A stretch of DNA of 8,963 nt from JBGPLH01 sp041486365 [NCBI: Thermodesulfobacteriota bacterium] (GTDB taxonomy: Bacteria > JAUYMQ01). Positions within the stretch are counted from its first letter, which is position 1. Every line of letters begins with the position of its first letter. A program made the position numbers and the translations under genes. The notes under the pieces were generated by a model. The model worked only from the letters and a program-made list of their open reading frames with translations. It was not told where the DNA came from and searched no databases. The stretch is from positions 1 to 8,963 of the forward strand of contig JBGPLH010000114.1 in assembly GCA_041486365.1 (NCBI GenBank), in the 5' to 3' direction. Below are positions 5,240-8,963 of the stretch, piece by piece.

Positions 5240-6622
5240 ATGACCGAGAACCTGCGAAAATCAAAGCCGGCGGATCCGGGACTGCGCGTCCCTCCGCACA
5301 GCCAGGAGGCCGAGGTTTCGGTCCTCGGGGCGATTCTGATCGACAACCGCGCGCTCAACCGCGCGCTCGAGTGGGTCAAGCCCGAGGACTTCTACCGTGG
5401 CGCGCACCGCCTGGTCTTCCAGGCGATGATCGATCTCGCCGATCGCAGCGAGCCCATCGACGTGATCACCCTCACCGAGATGATCCAGACGAGGGGCCAG
5501 ACCGAGGCGGCCGGCGGGCAGTCCGCCGTCGTCGCCCTCGTCGACTCGGTGCCGACCTCGGCCAACGTGGAGAACTACGCGCGGATCGTCCGCGAGAAGG
5601 CCATTCTCCGGCGGCTCATCGAGGCGGGCAACGACATCGTGGCGTCGGGGCTGGAGGGAGCCGACGACGTCGATGCGATCGTGGATGCGGCCCAGCGGCG
5701 CATCTTCGAGGTGGCCGAGCGGCGCGTGCGCGGGCAGATGCTCTCCACGCGCGATCTGGTGCGTTCGAGCTTCAAGATCATCGACCAGCTCCAGGAGCGG
5801 AAATCCCTCGTCACCGGCGTGCCCTCCTCCTACACGGACCTCGACAAGCTCACCGGCGGGTTCCAGCCCTCGGATCTGATCATCCTCGCCGCGCGCCCCA
5901 GCATGGGGAAGACCTCGCTCGCGCTCAACATCGCCCAGCGGGCGGCCATCGATCACGGGAAGACCGTGGCGGTCTTCTCTCTCGAGATGAGCGCGAACCA
6001 GCTCGTGATGCGCATGCTCTGCTCGGAGGCCCGCGTGGACGCCACGCGGGTCCGGAGCGGGTTCCTCACGCGCGAGGACTGGGGTCGGCTCCCCGTGGCG
6101 GCCGGCAAGATCTCCGAGGCGCCGATGTTCATCGACGACACGGCGAGCCTCACGGTGACCGAGCTCAAGGCCAAGTCCCGGCGCCTCAAGAACGACCGCG
6201 GGCTCGATCTGGTGATCGTCGACTACCTCCAGCTCATGCAGGGACGCCGCGGCGCCGAGCGGCGCGACCTGGAGATCAGCGAGATCTCACGCGCCCTCAA
6301 GGGGCTGGCCAAGGAGCTCGATGTGCCGGTGATGGCGCTCTCGCAGCTCCGCCGCGCCGTGGAGGATCGGCCGGGGAAGAAGCGGCCGCAGCTTTCGGAT
6401 CTTCGCGAATCGGGCGCGATTGAACAGGATGCGGACGTGGTGATCTTCATCCACAGGGAGGAGATGTATCGGCGGGGCTCGGAAGAGACCGACGCAAAGG
6501 TCGAGGGGATCGCGGAGATCATCATCGGCAAGCAGCGCAACGGTCCTGTGGGCGACGTGAAGCTCGCGTTCCTGAAGCAGTACGCCACCTTCGAGAACCT
6601 CGCGACGGGTTACGACGAGTGA
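5240..6622 (+). CDS. dnaB: Replicative DNA helicase DnaB
   Basis: DnaB is the hexameric ring helicase that unwinds DNA 5' to 3' at the fork and recruits primase. The 460-residue product has the N-terminal primase-interaction domain (about 16-125, beginning RVPPHSQEAEVSVLGAILID), a linker helix, and the RecA-like motor domain (about 180-450). Visible motifs are the Walker A AARPSMGKTSLALNIA (Lys224), the SLEMS motif, the Walker B region LDLVIVDYLQLM (Asp328), ALSQLRRAVEDRP, and LRESGAIEQDADVVIFIHREE. No intein interrupts these sites. I place the start at ATG 5240. A longer frame from ATG 5162 would begin in the terminator loop and adds 26 residues with no family resemblance. The ribosome site at 5240 is poor, so the start is less certain than the gene. 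The stop overlaps the next gene (GTGA). Confidence 0.95.
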   Translation: MTENLRKSKPADPGLRVPPHSQEAEVSVLGAILIDNRALNRALEWVKPEDFYRGAHRLVFQAMIDLADRSEPIDVITLTEMIQTRGQTEAAGGQSAVVALVDSVPTSANVENYARIVREKAILRRLIEAGNDIVASGLEGADDVDAIVDAAQRRIFEVAERRVRGQMLSTRDLVRSSFKIIDQLQERKSLVTGVPSSYTDLDKLTGGFQPSDLIILAARPSMGKTSLALNIAQRAAIDHGKTVAVFSLEMSANQLVMRMLCSEARVDATRVRSGFLTREDWGRLPVAAGKISEAPMFIDDTASLTVTELKAKSRRLKNDRGLDLVIVDYLQLMQGRRGAERRDLEISEISRALKGLAKELDVPVMALSQLRRAVEDRPGKKRPQLSDLRESGAIEQDADVVIFIHREEMYRRGSEETDAKVEGIAEIIIGKQRNGPVGDVKLAFLKQYATFENLATGYDE

Positions 6623-7545
6623 GCGCTCCCTTCACGAAACCGCGCGCGCTCAAACCCGGCGACACGATCGGCCTCGTGGCGCCCGCGAGCGCTTTCGACC
6701 GGGGGGAGTTCGAGGCCGGCGTGGCCGCGCTCCGCGCCCGCGGTTTCCAGGTTCGCCACCGCGAGGACATCTTCGAGCGTCTGCGCTACCTCGCGGGTCC
6801 GGAGGACCGGCGCGCCGACGAGATCCACCAGATGTTCCGGGATCCGGAGATCCACGCGATCTTCGGCGTGCGGGGTGGCTATGGCACCTCCCGGCTCATT
6901 CATCTGCTCGACGCGGGGCTCATCCGGCAGCATCCGAAGATCTTCGTCGGGATGAGCGACCTCACCACCCTCCTCCTGTGGCTCAATCGCCACTGCGGGC
7001 TCGTCGCCTTCCACGGTCCGGTGGTGGCGCGGCGCGGCGGTTGGTCCGCCTTCACCTGGCGCCACCTGATCGACGCGCTGGAAGGGAAGCTGAGCTCCAA
7101 ACCCCTGCGTCCCCGCGGCTTCGCGGCGGTGACCCCCGGCGTGGCGGAGGGCCCGCTCCTCGGCGGCAACCTCACGATCCTCTCCCACAGCATCGGGACC
7201 CCCTGGCAGCCCGACCTTCGGGGCGCCATCCTGTTCCTCGAAGAGGTGAACGAGCGCTATTTCCGCATCGACCGGAAGATCATCCACCTGCGCACGGCGG
7301 GGCTCCTGAACGGTGTGGCCGGCGTGCTCGTGGGGCACGTGCACAAGAGCGGCGAGAAGGGGAGCGGCGAGTCGCTGAAGGAGATCCTCCAGGATGTGCT
7401 CGGCGACCTCGGCGTGCCGGTGCTGATGGGTTTCCCGGCGGGGCACGCGCGCAACAACGTGACGCTTCCCATGGGCGCGCGGGTCCGGATCGACGCCGGC
7501 AACCACGCGCTCTGGATGCTGGAATCGGGAGTGACGGCGGCATGA
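6619..7545 (+). CDS. ldcA: LD-carboxypeptidase, peptidase family S66 (LdcA-like)
   Basis: LdcA-type enzymes remove the terminal D-Ala from L-Ala-D-Glu-mDAP-D-Ala tetrapeptides during cytoplasmic murein recycling. The 308-residue product has the family layout: LKPGDTIGLVAPAS at the N-terminus, IFGVRGGYGTSRLIHLLD, the nucleophile motif IFVGMSDLTTLL (Ser113), LLGGNLTIL, the acid motif ILFLEEVNERYFRIDR (probable Glu208), and MGFPAGHARNNVTLPMGA (His276). The Ser-Glu-His triad spacing matches characterised S66 enzymes. No signal peptide or membrane segment is seen, in line with a cytoplasmic role. It starts at GTG 6619, overlapping the dnaB stop by four bases (GTGA), and ends in an ATGA overlap with the following hydrolase. 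Other S66 members (microcin C self-immunity MccF type) act on other substrates, but the context favours recycling. Confidence 0.92.
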   Translation: MSAPFTKPRALKPGDTIGLVAPASAFDRGEFEAGVAALRARGFQVRHREDIFERLRYLAGPEDRRADEIHQMFRDPEIHAIFGVRGGYGTSRLIHLLDAGLIRQHPKIFVGMSDLTTLLLWLNRHCGLVAFHGPVVARRGGWSAFTWRHLIDALEGKLSSKPLRPRGFAAVTPGVAEGPLLGGNLTILSHSIGTPWQPDLRGAILFLEEVNERYFRIDRKIIHLRTAGLLNGVAGVLVGHVHKSGEKGSGESLKEILQDVLGDLGVPVLMGFPAGHARNNVTLPMGARVRIDAGNHALWMLESGVTAA

Positions 7546-8825
7546 AGGCAGCGGCGATCCGGAAGATCGAGCGGGCGGCGGCCCGGGCCATCGAGAAGGC
7601 GGAGGTTCCCGGCTGCGTGCTGTGGGTCGCGCGGGAAGGCGACGTCCTGTACCACGAGGCCTTCGGCGATGCCGAAATCCGCCCGCACCGGCGGCCGGTG
7701 AGGACCGATACGGTCTTCGATCTGGCCTCGCTCACGAAGGTGCTCGCGACGACCTTCGCCCTCGCGAAGCTCGTCGAGAAGGGTGCGCTCGATCTCGCCG
7801 CGCCCGTGTCGAGCGTCTATCCTCCCTTCGCGGAGCGGGACAAGCGCAAGGAGCCCATCACCTTCCGCCACCTGCTCACGCACTCGGCGGGACTCAAGGC
7901 CTGGGCGCCCTACTACGAGGACGTGGCGGCGCGGGACCGGAAACGCGGCACGAAGATCCTCGGCACGCCCGATGCGCTTCCCTACGTCCTGGAGCGGATC
8001 GCGATGAGCGGGCTCATCCACGAGGTGGGCGAGGCCTCGGTTTACGGCGACCTGGGATTCATCACGCTCGGCGAGATCGTCGAGCGGGTGGACGGGCGCG
8101 ACCTGTGCCGGATCTTCGCGGAGGACGTGGCCCGGGGTTTGGGGCTTTCGAGCACGGGGTTCATCCCGCTCGTGGCGGGCGCCGAAGGCGCGCTCGACCT
8201 TCCAAAGGCGCGGATCGCGGCGACGGAGGAGTGCCCCTGGCGCGAGCGGGTGCTCCTCGGCGAGGTCCACGACCCGAACGCCTGGGCGGTGGGCGGCGTC
8301 GCGGGGCACGCGGGGCTCTTCGGCACGGCGGAGGAAGTCGGGAAGATCGCGCTCGAAATGATCGCCTGTTCCGAAGGGCGCGGCTCGCTCCTGTCGCGGG
8401 AGGTCGTCACGCGCTTCTTCACCCGGCAGGATCTCCCGTCCGGATCGGACTGGGCACTCGGCTGGGACACGCCGACGCCGGGCAACTCCACATCCGGCCG
8501 CGCTTTCTCCCCGCACTCCGTCGGCCACACCGGGTTCACGGGGACGAGCGTCTGGATCGATCTCGATCGCCGGATCGCCCTCGTGCTCCTGTCCAACCGG
8601 ATCCACCCCATCGCCCGGAAGTCCCGCTTCGGCTTCCGGCCGCTGATCCACGACCTCGTGATGGAGGGACTCGGCTTCGCGCCGCTCATCGAGGAAAGGC
8701 CGGAGGAAAGGCCGGAGGAAAGGCCGGAGGAAAGGCCGGAGGAAAGGCCGGAGGAGAAACAGGAGGCGCCCGAAGTCCCGGACGCCGAAGCCGACCGCGG
8801 CCCCTCCGGCACCGTCCCGTCGTGA
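7542..8825 (+). CDS. Beta-lactamase-fold serine hydrolase (class C/PBP-like), cytoplasmic, substrate unknown
   Basis: This 427-residue protein belongs to the class C beta-lactamase/DD-peptidase-like serine hydrolases. The catalytic motifs are SLTK (Ser63 and Lys66, in VFDLASLTKVLATT), YGD (Tyr168, in place of the usual YxN or YSD), and HTG (329-331, in VGHTGFTGTSVWID, replacing KTG). Also seen are FRHLLTHSAGL and the glycine-rich WAVGGVAGHAGLFGTAEEV. From memory this last pair resembles beta-lactamase domains fused to NagZ-type glucosaminidases. There is no signal peptide, lipobox or membrane segment, unlike true beta-lactamases and PBPs. It starts at ATG 7542 inside the ldcA stop (ATGA) and ends in a GTGA overlap with the next gene, so translation is probably coupled. 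After the fold (about residue 380) comes an EERP repeat tail, then an acidic Pro-rich end. A role on muropeptides is inferred from context only. Confidence 0.88.
   Translation: MKAAAIRKIERAAARAIEKAEVPGCVLWVAREGDVLYHEAFGDAEIRPHRRPVRTDTVFDLASLTKVLATTFALAKLVEKGALDLAAPVSSVYPPFAERDKRKEPITFRHLLTHSAGLKAWAPYYEDVAARDRKRGTKILGTPDALPYVLERIAMSGLIHEVGEASVYGDLGFITLGEIVERVDGRDLCRIFAEDVARGLGLSSTGFIPLVAGAEGALDLPKARIAATEECPWRERVLLGEVHDPNAWAVGGVAGHAGLFGTAEEVGKIALEMIACSEGRGSLLSREVVTRFFTRQDLPSGSDWALGWDTPTPGNSTSGRAFSPHSVGHTGFTGTSVWIDLDRRIALVLLSNRIHPIARKSRFGFRPLIHDLVMEGLGFAPLIEERPEERPEERPEERPEERPEEKQEAPEVPDAEADRGPSGTVPS
8691..8750 (+). repeat. Five identical 12-base tandem repeats encoding (EERP)5
   Basis: The unit GAGGAAAGGCCG occurs five times without a single base change and is followed by a degraded sixth copy, GAGGAGAAACAG (8751-8762). 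It is in frame with the serine hydrolase and encodes Glu-Glu-Arg-Pro each time (EEKQ in the last). The unit is a multiple of three, so copy-number change alters tail length without shifting the frame. Perfect codon identity implies recent slippage expansion. Confidence 0.97.
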
Positions 8826-8963
8826 GCCTCGCGCCCACCCGCCCCGAAAACCCCGAAGAAACGACAGCCCGCCTCGCGCGCGTTCCCAATACAGTCCCCA
8901 GGGTTCATATCCTCGCCGGCGCCGGCACCGGCAAGGGCACGCTCGCCCGCAAGTTAGCCCCCG
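8822..8963 (+). CDS. Start of a nucleotide-binding protein, 3'-truncated; Mpl/MurC-type Mur ligase likely, P-loop kinase possible
   Basis: Translation from GTG 8822, which overlaps the hydrolase stop as GTGA, runs open to the window edge for 47 codons. After a Pro/Thr-rich stretch of 27 residues comes VPRVHILAGAGTGKGTLARK. The H-I-L-x3-G-T-G-x-G-x-L-A pattern aligns with the first beta-strand and glycine loop of Mur ligases, notably Mpl (HILGICGTxMGxLA). Mpl, which joins recycled tripeptide to UDP-MurNAc, would fit directly downstream of LdcA. However, GTGKGTLARKLA also resembles the GxGKGT loop of adenylate-kinase-like P-loop proteins, and the Lys replaces the usual Mur-ligase Met. Too little sequence remains to decide. 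A TTA codon near the end is unusual in such GC-rich DNA. Confidence 0.5.
   Translation, partial: MSLAPTRPENPEETTARLARVPNTVPRVHILAGAGTGKGTLARKLAP

Noticed and set aside
8691-8762. Tandem repeats as a CRISPR or iteron array
   Set aside because: There are no spacers, the unit is 12 bases, and it is in frame inside a coding region.

Overview
This window is a stretch of core housekeeping genes from a GC-rich bacterium. Every gene is on the plus strand and the genes are tightly packed. The contents are the MEP isoprenoid gene ispE, a long CTC-type ribosomal protein bL25, and a likely cytoplasmic muropeptide-recycling cassette. Together they suggest a free-living Gram-negative-type lineage, probably an environmental one. 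No gene here fixes the phylum. The order ispE, tRNA-Gln, prs, rplY, pth, followed by rpsF, ssb, rpsR, rplI, dnaB, is the sort of order seen in deltaproteobacterial and FCB-like groups.

Region 1 (1-3178) holds the 3' part of ispE, a tRNA-Gln(UUG) with encoded CCA, prs (PRPP synthetase), rplY (bL25) and pth (peptidyl-tRNA hydrolase, TTG start). The gaps are short, so prs-rplY-pth probably form one transcript. The 213-base gap after pth contains a plausible intrinsic terminator, a weak sigma-70-like promoter, and a leader with two strong adjacent hairpins just before the rpsF Shine-Dalgarno sequence.

Region 2 (3392-5079) is the ribosome/replication operon rpsF-ssb-rpsR-rplI, encoding bS6, single-strand DNA-binding protein, bS18 and bL9. 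The 160-base gap that follows has a good promoter (TTGAGC, 17 bases, TAGAGT). Immediately after it comes a GC-rich hairpin with a T-rich tract that should end the rplI transcript. The predicted dnaB transcription start falls inside the hairpin, so dnaB transcripts would start within the upstream operon's terminator.

Region 3 (5240-8963) is dnaB followed by three genes joined by 4-base stop/start overlaps (GTGA, ATGA, GTGA). These are an LD-carboxypeptidase (LdcA family), a beta-lactamase-fold serine hydrolase with no signal peptide, and the start of a nucleotide-binding protein cut by the window edge. That last gene may be a Mur ligase of the Mpl type. If so, the three form a translationally coupled peptidoglycan-recycling cassette: LdcA trims the terminal D-Ala from tetrapeptides, Mpl reattaches the tripeptide to UDP-MurNAc, and the hydrolase has an unassigned role. 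The hydrolase also carries five identical 12-base repeats encoding an EERP tail.

I see no mobile element, CRISPR array, rRNA or clearly foreign DNA. The most notable points are the interleaved terminator/promoter junctions, the structured rpsF leader, the orphan hydrolase with its repeat tail, and an altered active-site motif in Pth.
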